Assembly (NCBI RefSeq): GCF_004761975.1 | Contig: NZ_RQII01000013.1 | Coordinates: forward strand, 1 to 64,000 | DNA from: Planococcus koreensis | GTDB lineage: Bacteria > Bacillota > Bacilli > Bacillales_A > Planococcaceae | Length of the DNA: 64,000 nt | Direction: 5' to 3' | Part shown: piece after piece, positions 30,701-42,654 of the stretch | Numbering within the stretch: the first letter of the stretch is position 1 | How the letters are laid out: every line of letters starts with the position of its first letter | Translations under genes and position numbers: made by a program | Notes under the pieces: model-generated | The model's input: the letters and a program-made list of their open reading frames with translations, nothing else | Told to the model about the DNA's origin: nothing | The model's database searches: none

Positions 30701-31888
30701 ATGGGTAAAGCTAAATTTGATCGTTCTAAAACACACGCGAATATTGGTACAATTGGTCACGTCGATCACGGTAAAACAACTTTGACTGCAGCAATCGCTA
30801 CAGTTCTAGCTAAAAAATCAGGCGGGGAAGCTCGTTCTTACGCTCAAATCGACAACGCACCTGAAGAAAAAGAGCGCGGTATCACAATCAATACTTCACA
30901 CGTTGAGTATGAAACTGAATCACGCCACTACGCACACGTTGATTGCCCTGGACACGCCGATTATGTTAAAAACATGATCACTGGTGCTGCTCAAATGGAC
31001 GGCGGGATCCTAGTAGTATCTGCTGCTGACGGCCCAATGCCACAAACTCGTGAGCACATCCTTCTTTCACGCCAAGTTGGTGTTCCTTACCTAGTTGTAT
31101 TCATGAACAAATGCGATATGGTAGATGACGAAGAACTTCTTGAACTAGTTGAAATGGAAGTCCGCGACCTTCTATCAGAATATGACTTCCCAGGCGATGA
31201 CATTCCTGTCATCAAAGGTTCTGCTCTTAAAGCTCTTGAAGGCGAGCCAGAATGGGAAGAAAAAATCGTTGAATTGATGAACGCAGTGGATGAGTATATC
31301 CCAACACCACCACGTGACACTGAAAAACCATTCATGATGCCTGTTGAGGATGTATTCTCAATCACTGGCCGTGGTACGGTTGCTACTGGACGCGTTGAAC
31401 GCGGACAAATCAAAATCGGTGATAACGTTGATATCATTGGTCTTACTGAAGAACCAAAATCTACAACTGTAACAGGTGTAGAAATGTTCCGTAAATTGCT
31501 TGACTATGCTGAAGCTGGCGACAACATCGGTGCACTTCTTCGCGGAGTTTCTCGTGACGACGTACAACGTGGACAAGTATTGGCTAAACCAGGCACAATC
31601 ACTCCACACACTGAGTTCAAAGCAGAAGTTTATGTTCTTTCAAAAGAAGAGGGTGGCCGTCACACGCCATTCTTCACAAACTACCGCCCACAGTTCTACT
31701 TCCGTACAACTGACGTAACTGGCGTTTGTAACCTTCCTGAAGGCGTTGAAATGGTTATGCCTGGAGACAACATCGAAATGATCGTTTCTCTAATCTCTCC
31801 TATCGCACTTGAAGAAGGAACTAAGTTCTCTATCCGTGAGGGTGGACGTACTGTAGGCGCTGGCGTAGTTGCAACTATCACTAAATAA
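30701..31888 (+). CDS. tuf: Tuf, elongation factor Tu
   Basis: A 395-residue GTPase that delivers aminoacyl-tRNA. G1 [11 protein letters not shown]3 DCPGHADY and G4 NKCDMVDD are present, with the switch I region and the C-terminal barrels ([24 protein letters not shown]). The start at 30701 follows GAGGAGGAT; the frame opens upstream at 30623 but crosses the palindrome. Codon use is highly biased. A strong terminator ends the str operon here, and the ilv-leu block follows. Confidence 0.98.
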   Translation: MGKAKFDRSKTHANIGTIGHVDHGKTTLTAAIATVLAKKSGGEARSYAQIDNAPEEKERGITINTSHVEYETESRHYAHVDCPGHADYVKNMITGAAQMDGGILVVSAADGPMPQTREHILLSRQVGVPYLVVFMNKCDMVDDEELLELVEMEVRDLLSEYDFPGDDIPVIKGSALKALEGEPEWEEKIVELMNAVDEYIPTPPRDTEKPFMMPVEDVFSITGRGTVATGRVERGQIKIGDNVDIIGLTEEPKSTTVTGVEMFRKLLDYAEAGDNIGALLRGVSRDDVQRGQVLAKPGTITPHTEFKAEVYVLSKEEGGRHTPFFTNYRPQFYFRTTDVTGVCNLPEGVEMVMPGDNIEMIVSLISPIALEEGTKFSIREGGRTVGAGVVATITK

Positions 31889-31902
31889 TTTTCGCTAAGC
31901 GT

Positions 31903-31940
31903 AAATCCCCTGCTCATTTTAATGAGCAGGGGATTTTTTT
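31903..31940 (+). terminator. Terminator after tuf
   Basis: AATCCCCTGCTCATT and its complement form a stem of at least 14 bp with a very short loop, followed by seven T. It closes the str operon. Confidence 0.94.
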
Positions 31941-32107
31941 GTGGACAGATTTTCTGCTTTTTCTCTGTTATATGAGGTATGTAATATATTGCATTCAAAT
32001 TTTTTTTGGGTTTTTTAAAATCTGAAAAACCCTTGGTACGACAACAATGAAAACGGATACATAATTTATTAATATTCTAAATAAACTAAAAACTATCACA
32101 ATCTTGA
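31941..32107 (+). other. AT-rich upstream region of ilvE
   Basis: This non-coding stretch before the ilvE promoter contains an 8-bp inverted repeat, GGGTTTTT at 32008-32015 and AAAAACCC at 32025-32032, separated by 9 nt. It also holds A/T tracts that may act as UP-element-like DNA. Partial CodY-box-like half sites are too degenerate to claim. Confidence 0.4.
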
Positions 32108-32136
32108 TTGACACCTGCTAGGATAGGCGATATGAT
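32108..32136 (+). promoter_or_regulatory. Promoter of ilvE
   Basis: TTGACA at 32108-32113 and TATGAT at 32131-32136 are 17 bp apart, about 75 bp before the ilvE start. Confidence 0.8.
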
Positions 32137-32209
32137 AACAACAATTTACTAAAAGAAAGCAAATACAGCGAACAATCAATAAAATATTTTGAAGAAAGAA
32201 GTGGGCGGC

Positions 32210-33109
32210 ATGGGCGAACAGATGATTTACTTGAATGGTGAATTTGTAAAAAAAGAAGATGCTAAAGTTTCGGTTTACGATCATGGGTTTTTATACGGAG
32301 ACGGAGTATTCGAAGGGATTCGTTCATACAACGGAAACGTATTTCGACTGGAGGAACATTTAGAACGTCTTTACGATTCAGCTAAATCGGTCATGCTCGA
32401 AATTCCTCATACTTTTGAAGAGTTGACAAATATCGTGACAGAAACATTGCGCCGCAATGAATTGAGAGATGCCTATATCCGACTGGTTGTTTCCAGAGGA
32501 GCCGGAAATCTAGGACTGGATCCGTTAAGCTGTCCCCGGCCAAGCGTGATTGTCATTGCAGAAGCCTTATCTTTATTCCCAAAAGCGCTGTATGAGACAG
32601 GGATTGAAATAGTATCGGTGGCTACACGCCGCAGCCGTTCGGACGTCTTAAGCCCGAAAGTGAAGTCGCTCAATTACATGAATAATATCTTAGTTAAAAT
32701 AGAGGCCAACTTGGCAGGGGTGCCCGAAGCCCTTATGCTGAACGACCAAGGTTACGTGGCAGAAGGTTCCGCGGACAACATCTTCATCGTCCGCAAAAAC
32801 AAATTGCTGACGCCTCCGGGCTATGTAGGAGCTTTGGAAGGCATAACGAGAAATGCCATCATGGAAGTTGCGAAAGAGAAAGGTTATGACATGGAAGAGG
32901 CTGTCTTCACCAGACATGATGTTTATGTAGCTGACGAAGTGTTCTTAACCGGAACAGCAGCTGAAGTCATCGCAGTAGTGAAAGTAGATGGCCGGGTAAT
33001 CGGGGACGGTGTACCGGGGCCAGTGACAAATGATTTGCTTGTTTCATTCAGGCAGCTTGTGCAGGAAGACGGAGTCAAAGTATACGCTGACCATTTAAAT
33101 GCAGTATGA
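32210..33109 (+). CDS. ilvE: IlvE, branched-chain amino acid aminotransferase
   Basis: A 299-residue fold-type IV PLP enzyme that makes Leu, Ile and Val from their keto acids. VYDHGFLYGDGVFEGIR near residue 25 is the N-terminal signature, and the PLP lysine lies in SPKVKSLNYMNN near residue 155, followed by NDQGYVAEGSADNIF. ATG 32210 (MGEQMIYLNG) is chosen because it matches the start of short-type IlvE proteins; TTG 32189 and GTG 32201 are alternatives. It precedes the T-box, so unlike ilvB-ilvA it escapes tRNA-dependent control unless read through from elsewhere. Confidence 0.93.
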   Translation: MGEQMIYLNGEFVKKEDAKVSVYDHGFLYGDGVFEGIRSYNGNVFRLEEHLERLYDSAKSVMLEIPHTFEELTNIVTETLRRNELRDAYIRLVVSRGAGNLGLDPLSCPRPSVIVIAEALSLFPKALYETGIEIVSVATRRSRSDVLSPKVKSLNYMNNILVKIEANLAGVPEALMLNDQGYVAEGSADNIFIVRKNKLLTPPGYVGALEGITRNAIMEVAKEKGYDMEEAVFTRHDVYVADEVFLTGTAAEVIAVVKVDGRVIGDGVPGPVTNDLLVSFRQLVQEDGVKVYADHLNAV

Positions 33110-33129
33110 TCAGCATCTATAAAACAATT

Positions 33130-33416
33130 CAATGACGAGGTTAAAGTAAACGGAACATGTATTCACAGAGAGCCGGTATTGGTGGAAGCCGGCAATACTA
33201 CCGTTTTACGACATCCCCTCTGAGTGGAGTGCTGAACGGCTTCGGCCAAATAGGTATTCCCGGTGTCCAGCTAAGCAGTGGGCATCGTTATCAACGGATA
33301 AGCCAAGCTTATCCATGAGGCTGCAGTTGTGCAGCGAACTAGGGTGGTACCATGAAGCATTTTCATCCCTATGCAAGAACATGTTTCTTTGCATAGGGAT
33401 GAAAATGCTTTTTTTA
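33130..33416 (+). ncRNA. T-box riboswitch of the ilvB operon, isoleucine type
   Basis: A leader with the canonical T-box AGGGTGGTACCATG at 33341-33354 and a 22-bp terminator. Stem I can be drawn: GAGG pairs with CCTC near 33217, GTAAACGG pairs with CCGTTTTAC before 33211, and the apical loop holds GGTGGAAGCC. The 3' strand of the internal loop between these helices is GACATCC, so the specifier is most likely AUC (Ile) at 33213-33215. The TGGT bulge pairs with an A73 discriminator, as in tRNA-Ile. A CUC (Leu) reading would fall in the lower helix and is less likely. Confidence 0.88.
33355..33415 (+). terminator. T-box terminator before ilvB
   Basis: A perfect 22-bp stem (33355-33376 with 33389-33410) with a 12-nt loop is followed by a T run. 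It is unusually long for a regulated terminator and starts right after the T-box bulge sequence. Confidence 0.92.
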
Positions 33417-33453
33417 TTTCACCGAAGACATAATCCAAAAGGAGGCGGACAGA

Positions 33454-35174
33454 ATGGGAGTAAATGTGGAAGTAAGAGAAGTAGTTGAACAAAAACTGAA
33501 AGGCAGCGGTGCTGAGATCCTGATTCAATCGTTGAAAGAGCAGGGTGTCGAAGTGATCTTCGGTTACCCAGGAGGGGCCGTATTGCCAATCTATGATGCA
33601 TTGCACAGAAACCCCATCCGTCATGTGCTCGCCCGGCATGAACAAGGAGCCATCCATGCCGCTGAAGGTTATGCAAGGGTGTCAGGAAAAACCGGGGTGG
33701 TTCTAGCAACTTCCGGGCCGGGAGCGACAAACCTTGTGACTGGAATCGCTGATGCCATGCTCGATTCGCTTCCGCTGGTGGTTTTCACCGGACAGGTTGC
33801 CAGCACGGTTATCGGGACGGATGCTTTTCAGGAAGCTGACATCATCGGCATCACGCAGCCGATTACGAAACATAATTACCAAGTGAAAAATGTTGAAGAT
33901 TTTCCACGGATCATCAAAGAAGCATTCTATATCGCTTCAACTGGCCGTCCTGGCCCCGTGGTGGTTGATATACCGAAAGACATTTCAAATGGGCTGTTGA
34001 TGAACTATGTAGACGAAGAAGTTAATCTGCCAGGCTATCAGCCGACAACGCAGCCAAATTATTTGCAGATCCAGAAAGCTGCATTGGCGATAAGCAATTC
34101 AAGAAAGCCGCTGATCCTGGCGGGTGCTGGGGTGCTTGCTGCAAAAGCGGCATCGGAACTACGGGAGTTTGTTGAACGGCATAATGTACCGATCACAAAC
34201 ACCTTGCTCGGCCTTGGGAGTATTGATGGCAACCATAATTTATTCCTTGGAATGGCCGGGATGCACGGAACGTATACGGCGAACACGGCAATTTGTGAAT
34301 GTGATGTGCTGTTGAATATCGGAGCCCGATTTGATGACCGGCTGACCGGCAATCTGGCCCATTTCGCACCGAATGCAAAAGTGATCCATATCGATATCGA
34401 CCCTGCTGAAATCGGCAAAAATGTTCCGACAGCCATACCGATTGTCGCGGATGCAGGAGAAGCGCTCCGGGCGTTATTGAACCAAGATATCGAGTCGCCG
34501 GATACGGCCGAGTGGCTGGCAAGCCTAGCAGCCAATAAAACCGAATATCCGCTGCAGTATAAAGCGGATAAGGAGCGCGGCATCCTCCCCCAGCAAGCCA
34601 TCGAATTGATTCACCGGCTGACGGGTGGAGACGCAATCGTCACTACCGACGTAGGGCAACATCAAATGTGGGCAGCGCAATATTATAAATTCAATCATCC
34701 GCATAATTGGGTGACTTCAGGCGGATTAGGAACGATGGGCTTCGGCTTCCCGGCAGCGATCGGCGCGCAGCTCGCTCGACCAGATGAAAAAGTGATCTCG
34801 ATTGTCGGAGATGCCGGCTTCCAGATGACGTTGCAGGAGCTGTCGCTGCTGCAGGAACTGCGGCTTCCGGTAAAAGTTGTGATCATGAACAACCAAAGCC
34901 TTGGGATGGTTCGGCAATGGCAGGAAACATTTTATGAAGAACGCTATTCACAGTCACTGATCCATGTGCAGCCTGATTTTGTGAAGATGGCTGAAGCATA
35001 TGACATCGCGGGATACAAAGTGGAAACGATGGAGCAGGCTGAAGCGGTTTTCAAAGAGGCATTCGAGTCTAATGAACCGTGTTTGATCGATTGCCGGACC
35101 GTGCAGATGGAAAATGTCTATCCGATGGTAGCACCAGGCAAGGGGCTCAATGAAATGATCGGGGTGAAGAACGA

Positions 35175-35178
<4 letters not shown>
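33454..35178 (+). CDS. ilvB: IlvB, acetolactate synthase catalytic subunit
   Basis: A 574-residue TPP- and FAD-dependent enzyme making acetolactate or acetohydroxybutyrate. The catalytic glutamate is in [16 protein letters not shown] near residue 60, [18 protein letters not shown] follows, the FAD region is around residue 300, and the TPP-binding motif [18 protein letters not shown] is near residue 450 with the downstream NN. AAAGGAGG precedes ATG 33454. It overlaps ilvN by 4 nt. Confidence 0.97.
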
Positions 35179-38276
<3,098 letters not shown>

Positions 38277-38308
38277 CCCACAACAAGATTGAAAGAGGAG
38301 GAATTTTA

Positions 38309-39409
38309 ATGGAGAAAACAATAGCAGTATTGCCAGGAGATGGAATCGGACCAGAAGTGACAGAGGCAGCAGTGAAGGTGCTGCAATCCATTGCGATGCG
38401 CTATGGCCATACCTTCCACCTGAAGCATGCATTGATTGGCGGGAGTGCGGTAGATGCACATAATAGTCCGCTGCCGGAAGAAACGGTGGCTGCATGTGAA
38501 GCGAGCGATGCGATTCTCCTGGGTGCAGTCGGAGGAGTGAAATGGGATAACCATCCAGCCCATTTGCGTCCGGAAAAAGGTTTGCTGAATATCCGCAAGC
38601 ATTTTGATTTATTCGCGAACATCCGACCTGTTAAAGCGGTGCCGGCATTGCTTGGGTCTTCTCCATTAAAAGAAGAGGTCGCGAAAGATGTGGACATGGT
38701 CATCGTCCGCGAATTGACAGGCGGGCTGTACTTTGCTGAACCGAAACGCCGTTCTGAAAAATCAGCGGTTGATACATTGGTATATACGCGCCGGGAAATC
38801 GAGCGGATTGTCGACCAGGCATTCGAAATTGCCCGCGGGCGCAGAGGCAAAGTGACGTCGGTCGATAAAGCGAACGTCCTTGAAACGAGCAAATTATGGC
38901 GTGAAGTTGTGGAAGAGCGGAAAGCGGCTTATCCAGACGTCGAAGTCGAGCATATGCTGGTCGATTCGGCCGCGATGAAATTGATCACCGATCCCCGCCG
39001 CTTTGATGTCGTTGTGACAGAGAATATGTTCGGTGACATCTTAAGCGATGAAGCGTCGGTTATCACGGGATCGCTTGGCATGCTGCCATCCGCGAGTGTC
39101 CGCACAGACGGCTTCGGCTTATACGAACCGGTACACGGATCCGCGCCAGATATCGCGGGGCAGAATAAAGCCAACCCGTCAGCGGCGATCTTGTCGGTTG
39201 CCATGATGCTGCGCCATTCATTCGGCATGCATTCAGAAGCTTCCGCAATTGAAGAAGCGGTAATGGGCGTGCTGGAAGATGGCTATTGCACAGGGGATTT
39301 GACGACAGCCGGCAAACGGACTGTTTCGACTGAAACTTTCGTGACGAAAGTCATCGAGGAAGTCGAACGGGAATTTGTATCTGAACACATCATGTATTCT
39401 TACGTTTAA
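38309..39409 (+). CDS. leuB: LeuB, 3-isopropylmalate dehydrogenase
   Basis: A 366-residue NAD-dependent oxidative decarboxylase. [15 protein letters not shown] opens the protein, the substrate-binding [15 protein letters not shown] is near residue 133, the catalytic Lys/Tyr region and the metal-binding [32 protein letters not shown] block (near residue 232) are intact. The start at 38309 has GAGGAGG upstream; the frame from 38273 is not used. Confidence 0.97.
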   Translation: MEKTIAVLPGDGIGPEVTEAAVKVLQSIAMRYGHTFHLKHALIGGSAVDAHNSPLPEETVAACEASDAILLGAVGGVKWDNHPAHLRPEKGLLNIRKHFDLFANIRPVKAVPALLGSSPLKEEVAKDVDMVIVRELTGGLYFAEPKRRSEKSAVDTLVYTRREIERIVDQAFEIARGRRGKVTSVDKANVLETSKLWREVVEERKAAYPDVEVEHMLVDSAAMKLITDPRRFDVVVTENMFGDILSDEASVITGSLGMLPSASVRTDGFGLYEPVHGSAPDIAGQNKANPSAAILSVAMMLRHSFGMHSEASAIEEAVMGVLEDGYCTGDLTTAGKRTVSTETFVTKVIEEVEREFVSEHIMYSYV

Positions 39410-39428
39410 GCAAAGGAGCGGGCGCACG

Positions 39429-40847
39429 ATGGCAAAAACGATTATTGAAAAGATTTGGGAACAGCATATCGTCTATGAAGAGGCGGGAAAGCCGGACCTT
39501 TTATACATCGACCTTCATTTATTGCATGAAGTCACTTCACCGCAGGCGTTCGAAGGCCTGCGGCTGAATGGCCGCAAAGTGCGGCGGCCGGATTTATGCT
39601 TTGCGACGATGGACCACAATGTGCCGACGCGCAACCGCGATCAAATCACCGATCCGATTTCGCGCAAGCAGATCGCAACTTTGCAGCAAAACTGCGATGA
39701 GTTCGGGGTTCCGCTTGCGGGCATCAATCATCCCGACCAAGGCATCGTGCACGTCATCGGACCGGAGCTTGGGCTGACGCAGCCGGGCAAGACGATCGTT
39801 TGCGGCGATAGCCATACGTCGACACACGGCGCGTTCGGCGCGCTGGCGTTCGGCATCGGCACAAGTGAAGTCGAACACGTGCTATCAACACAGACATTAT
39901 GGCAATCAAAGCCTAAAACGATGGAAATCCGCATCGACGGTGAACTGGGCTTCGGCGTTTCTTCGAAAGATGTCATCTTGGCGATCATCGCCAAATTCGG
40001 CATCGACATGGGAACAGGGCATATCGTCGAGTATACGGGCGATGCCATCCGCAACTTGTCGATGGAAGAGCGCATGACGATCTGCAATATGTCGATTGAA
40101 GCGGGAGCGCGCGCTGGGCTGATCAGCCCGGACGACACGACGATCGACTATTTGAGAGGCCGACGCCATGTGCCGCAAGACGAGGCGTTTGAAGAAGCTG
40201 CTGCGAAATGGCTTGAGTTGGCGACAGATGAAGATGCGCAATACGATGTGTCGCTCTCCATCCACGCCGATGAAATCTCGCCGTTCGTCACTTGGGGCAC
40301 CAATCCTTCGATGGGTTCAGGAATTGCAGGCCATGTGCCGTTTGCTGCGGATTACGAAGAGCAGGAAGACCGGGATGCGCTGAAACAGGCGCTGGATTAT
40401 ATGCACCTTGAAGAAGGGGCGGCATTGTCGTCAATTCCGATCCAACACGTCTTTATCGGTTCCTGCACGAATGCACGCTTAGGCGATCTACGGGCAGCTA
40501 GCGCCATTGTAGAAGGCCGTACAGTCCATCCATCTGTAACGGCGATTGTCGTACCGGGGTCAGAAACTGTAAAGCGTGCTGCAGAAGAGGAAGGGCTCGA
40601 TAAAATCTTCCTGGCCGCCGGATTTGAATGGCGCGAAACGGGATGCAGCATGTGCCTGGCAATGAATGAAGATTCTGTTCCGGCAGGAGAACGCTGTGCA
40701 TCCACTTCCAACCGGAATTTCGAAGGGCGCCAAGGAGCGGGTTCAATGACTCACCTTGTCAGCCCGGTGATGGCCGCTGCAGCTGCAATTGAAGGGCATC
40801 TGACAGATGTCCGGAATTATATGAAAGAACCTGTGCCGAGTGCATAA
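39429..40847 (+). CDS. leuC: LeuC, 3-isopropylmalate dehydratase large subunit
   Basis: A 472-residue aconitase-family subunit with a 4Fe-4S cluster. Cluster cysteines are in [14 protein letters not shown] near residue 345 and in [13 protein letters not shown] near residue 406; [25 protein letters not shown] is near residue 127. ATG 39429 follows AAGGAGCGGG. It forms a heterodimer with LeuD, encoded 30 bp downstream. Confidence 0.97.
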   Translation: MAKTIIEKIWEQHIVYEEAGKPDLLYIDLHLLHEVTSPQAFEGLRLNGRKVRRPDLCFATMDHNVPTRNRDQITDPISRKQIATLQQNCDEFGVPLAGINHPDQGIVHVIGPELGLTQPGKTIVCGDSHTSTHGAFGALAFGIGTSEVEHVLSTQTLWQSKPKTMEIRIDGELGFGVSSKDVILAIIAKFGIDMGTGHIVEYTGDAIRNLSMEERMTICNMSIEAGARAGLISPDDTTIDYLRGRRHVPQDEAFEEAAAKWLELATDEDAQYDVSLSIHADEISPFVTWGTNPSMGSGIAGHVPFAADYEEQEDRDALKQALDYMHLEEGAALSSIPIQHVFIGSCTNARLGDLRAASAIVEGRTVHPSVTAIVVPGSETVKRAAEEEGLDKIFLAAGFEWRETGCSMCLAMNEDSVPAGERCASTSNRNFEGRQGAGSMTHLVSPVMAAAAAIEGHLTDVRNYMKEPVPSA

Positions 40848-40877
40848 CAACACCAAAGGAAAAGGAGGCCGCTTGCA

Positions 40878-41465
40878 ATGAAGCCCATCAACCACATCAA
40901 TAGCGTCTTGACCCCCCTGGAACGCAAAAATGTCGATACCGACCAAATCATCTCGAAAGAGTTTCTGAAGCGCATCGAACGGACCGGGTTCGGCAAGTAT
41001 TTATTCTATCATTGGCGATTCCGTCCGGATGGTGCACCGGAAGAAAGCTTTGTCCTGAACGATCCGCGTTTCAAAGGCTCCGAAATTCTGGTCGCACAAG
41101 AGAACTTCGGTTGCGGCTCCTCACGCGAGCATGCCCCATGGGCGATTCAAGATTACGGGTTCAACGTCGTCATCGCGCCAAGCTTTGCGGATATCTTCTA
41201 TAATAACTGTGTGAAAAACGGGATTTTGCCAATCCGTTTGGCGCATGCGGAAGTGGACGAGCTGATTCAAAAAGGCAAACAGGAGCCTTACCGGCTGGAA
41301 GTCGATTTAGAGGCACAGACCGTAGCAGGCCAGGACGGCAGCCGCTATTCGTTCACGATCGATCCGTATTGGAAAGAGATGCTGCTAAAAGGCTGGGACG
41401 AGATTGCGCTGACATTCCAATTCGAATCGCATATTACGGCATATGAAGCAAAACAAGGCGTGTAA
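40878..41465 (+). CDS. leuD: LeuD, 3-isopropylmalate dehydratase small subunit
   Basis: A 195-residue swivel-domain subunit. NVDTDQIISKEFLKRIERTGFG near residue 18 and the substrate-binding loop QENFGCGSSREHAPWAIQDYG near residue 75 are typical. AAAGGAGG precedes ATG 40878. It completes the leucine branch; the next frame begins after a 27-bp gap plus an ambiguous ilvA start. Confidence 0.96.
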   Translation: MKPINHINSVLTPLERKNVDTDQIISKEFLKRIERTGFGKYLFYHWRFRPDGAPEESFVLNDPRFKGSEILVAQENFGCGSSREHAPWAIQDYGFNVVIAPSFADIFYNNCVKNGILPIRLAHAEVDELIQKGKQEPYRLEVDLEAQTVAGQDGSRYSFTIDPYWKEMLLKGWDEIALTFQFESHITAYEAKQGV

Positions 41466-41543
41466 CATTCTACTATTACAAGAGGAGATGATCTGCTTGG
41501 GAATTCGTACAGTACAGTAGGCTTATTTAATGCATTCGAGAGG

Positions 41544-42488
41544 TTGGCGCCCATTGTCCATCGCACGCCGTGCAAGCAATCCAGTACGCTGAATGCCATC
41601 ACCGGCAGCGAGGTTTCATTGAAACTGGAGAACTTGCAGAAAACGGGTTCGTTCAAAGTCCGCGGCGCGTTCAATAAAATCAGCCAGATGACGGAATTGG
41701 AATGCGCACGGGGAATCATTGCCGCTTCGGCGGGCAACCACGCGCAAGGTGTGGCACTGGCAGGGCGTGAAAAGGGCGTGCCGGTGACGGTATTTATGCC
41801 TGAAGGCACTCCGGAAACGAAAGTGCTGGCGACGCGCCAATACGGTGCCCGAGTTATCATTGCCGGGAAGAATTTCGACGAAGCATACGCAGCGGCGAAA
41901 AGGGAGCAATTGGCTACGGGTGCAGCGTTTGTCCATCCGTTTGACGATTTGGCCATCATCGAAGGGCAGGCGACAGTTGCAATGGAGATGCTGCAGCAAT
42001 GCCCCGACCTGGATACAATCGTTGTACCAGCCGGCGGCGGCGGCCTGCTTGCAGGGACAGCTATCGCCGCCAAGCTGATGCGGCCGGAAATCCGGGTCAT
42101 TGGCGTGCAGGCGAGAGCCGCTTCCTCTATCGCGTCCATTTTCCACGGCACCAATAATACGGCGGTGCCATTTCTGCCGACCATGGCGGAAGGCATCAAA
42201 GTGAAAGAGCCAGGAAAATTGACGACGAAAATCATCCAGGCTTACGTAGACGATGTCATCACCGTCAGTGAGCAGGAAATCGCCTCAGCGATCCTTTTTA
42301 TGCTTGAACGTGAAAAGATGCTTGTCGAAGGAGCGGGAGCAGCGGCGGTTGCTGCAATGCTCTTTCGACATCTCCCATTTGATTCGGCGCGAACGGGCGT
42401 TATCGTCAGCGGCGGCAATTTCGACATCGCCAGACTCGAAGAATGCAGAAAAACCGCTACTGATATCGGTACGGCAAGTTCTTATTAA
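41544..42488 (+). CDS. ilvA: Threonine dehydratase (IlvA/TdcB type), catalytic domain only, start uncertain
   Basis: A PLP enzyme converting threonine to 2-oxobutyrate, the entry to isoleucine. The PLP lysine is in TGSFKVRGAFNKI, SAGNHAQGVAL and the phosphate-binding PAGGGGLLAG are intact. The protein ends after VIVSGGNFDIARLEEC, so the C-terminal ACT-like regulatory domain of biosynthetic IlvA (about 90 residues in B. subtilis) is missing. The first canonical in-frame start, TTG 41544, has no ribosome binding site and would remove about 17 conserved residues (TVGLFNAFERL is read upstream). AGAGGAG at 41481-41487 points to a start near 41493-41497: CTG 41493 is in frame, TTG 41497 is one base out of frame. 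A CUG start or a one-base deletion would explain this. Confidence 0.85.
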   Translation: MAPIVHRTPCKQSSTLNAITGSEVSLKLENLQKTGSFKVRGAFNKISQMTELECARGIIAASAGNHAQGVALAGREKGVPVTVFMPEGTPETKVLATRQYGARVIIAGKNFDEAYAAAKREQLATGAAFVHPFDDLAIIEGQATVAMEMLQQCPDLDTIVVPAGGGGLLAGTAIAAKLMRPEIRVIGVQARAASSIASIFHGTNNTAVPFLPTMAEGIKVKEPGKLTTKIIQAYVDDVITVSEQEIASAILFMLEREKMLVEGAGAAAVAAMLFRHLPFDSARTGVIVSGGNFDIARLEECRKTATDIGTASSY

Positions 42489-42494
42489 TAGTAG

Positions 42495-42525
42495 AAGCCC
42501 TTTGCTATCCGGCAAAGGGCTTTTT
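42495..42525 (+). terminator. Terminator of the ilv-leu operon
   Basis: A perfect 11-bp stem AAGCCCTTTGC/GCAAAGGGCTT with a 6-nt loop is followed by TTTTT. Confidence 0.9.
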
Positions 42526-42580
42526 GGCGGGCTGCGGAAAAGTCGGTTTTTTCAGTATGATGGAAATGCGTGCAGAGCGG

Positions 42581-42609
42581 TTGACATCCTTTTAGGGATT
42601 TGTTAATTT
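42581..42609 (+). promoter_or_regulatory. Promoter of the transporter gene
   Basis: Perfect TTGACA at 42581-42586 and extended -10 TGT-TAATTT ending at 42609, spacing 17 bp. Confidence 0.8.
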
Positions 42610-42626
42610 AATAAAGTACTTTAACG

Positions 42627-42645
42627 CTTTAGCAAACTAAAGGAG
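42627..42645 (+). promoter_or_regulatory. Hairpin covering the transporter ribosome binding site
   Basis: CTTTAG (42627) pairs with CTAAAG (42637) around a CAAA loop. The 3' arm contains the first bases of AAAGGAG, the ribosome binding site of the gene at 42655. It could lower translation; no ligand-binding domain is visible in the 40-nt leader. Confidence 0.55.
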
Positions 42646-42654
42646 AATCCATAA

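Noticed and set aside
31948-31962. CodY-like box before ilvE (GATTTTCTGCTTTTT)
   Set aside because: Only about 10 of 15 positions match the CodY consensus and the right half-site is absent; a second candidate at 32016-32030 matches even fewer.
41345-42235. Minus-strand open frame of 296 codons opposite leuD/ilvA
   Set aside because: It is the antisense of conserved coding sequence, has no ribosome binding site and no recognisable domain; it arises from GC-skewed codon use.
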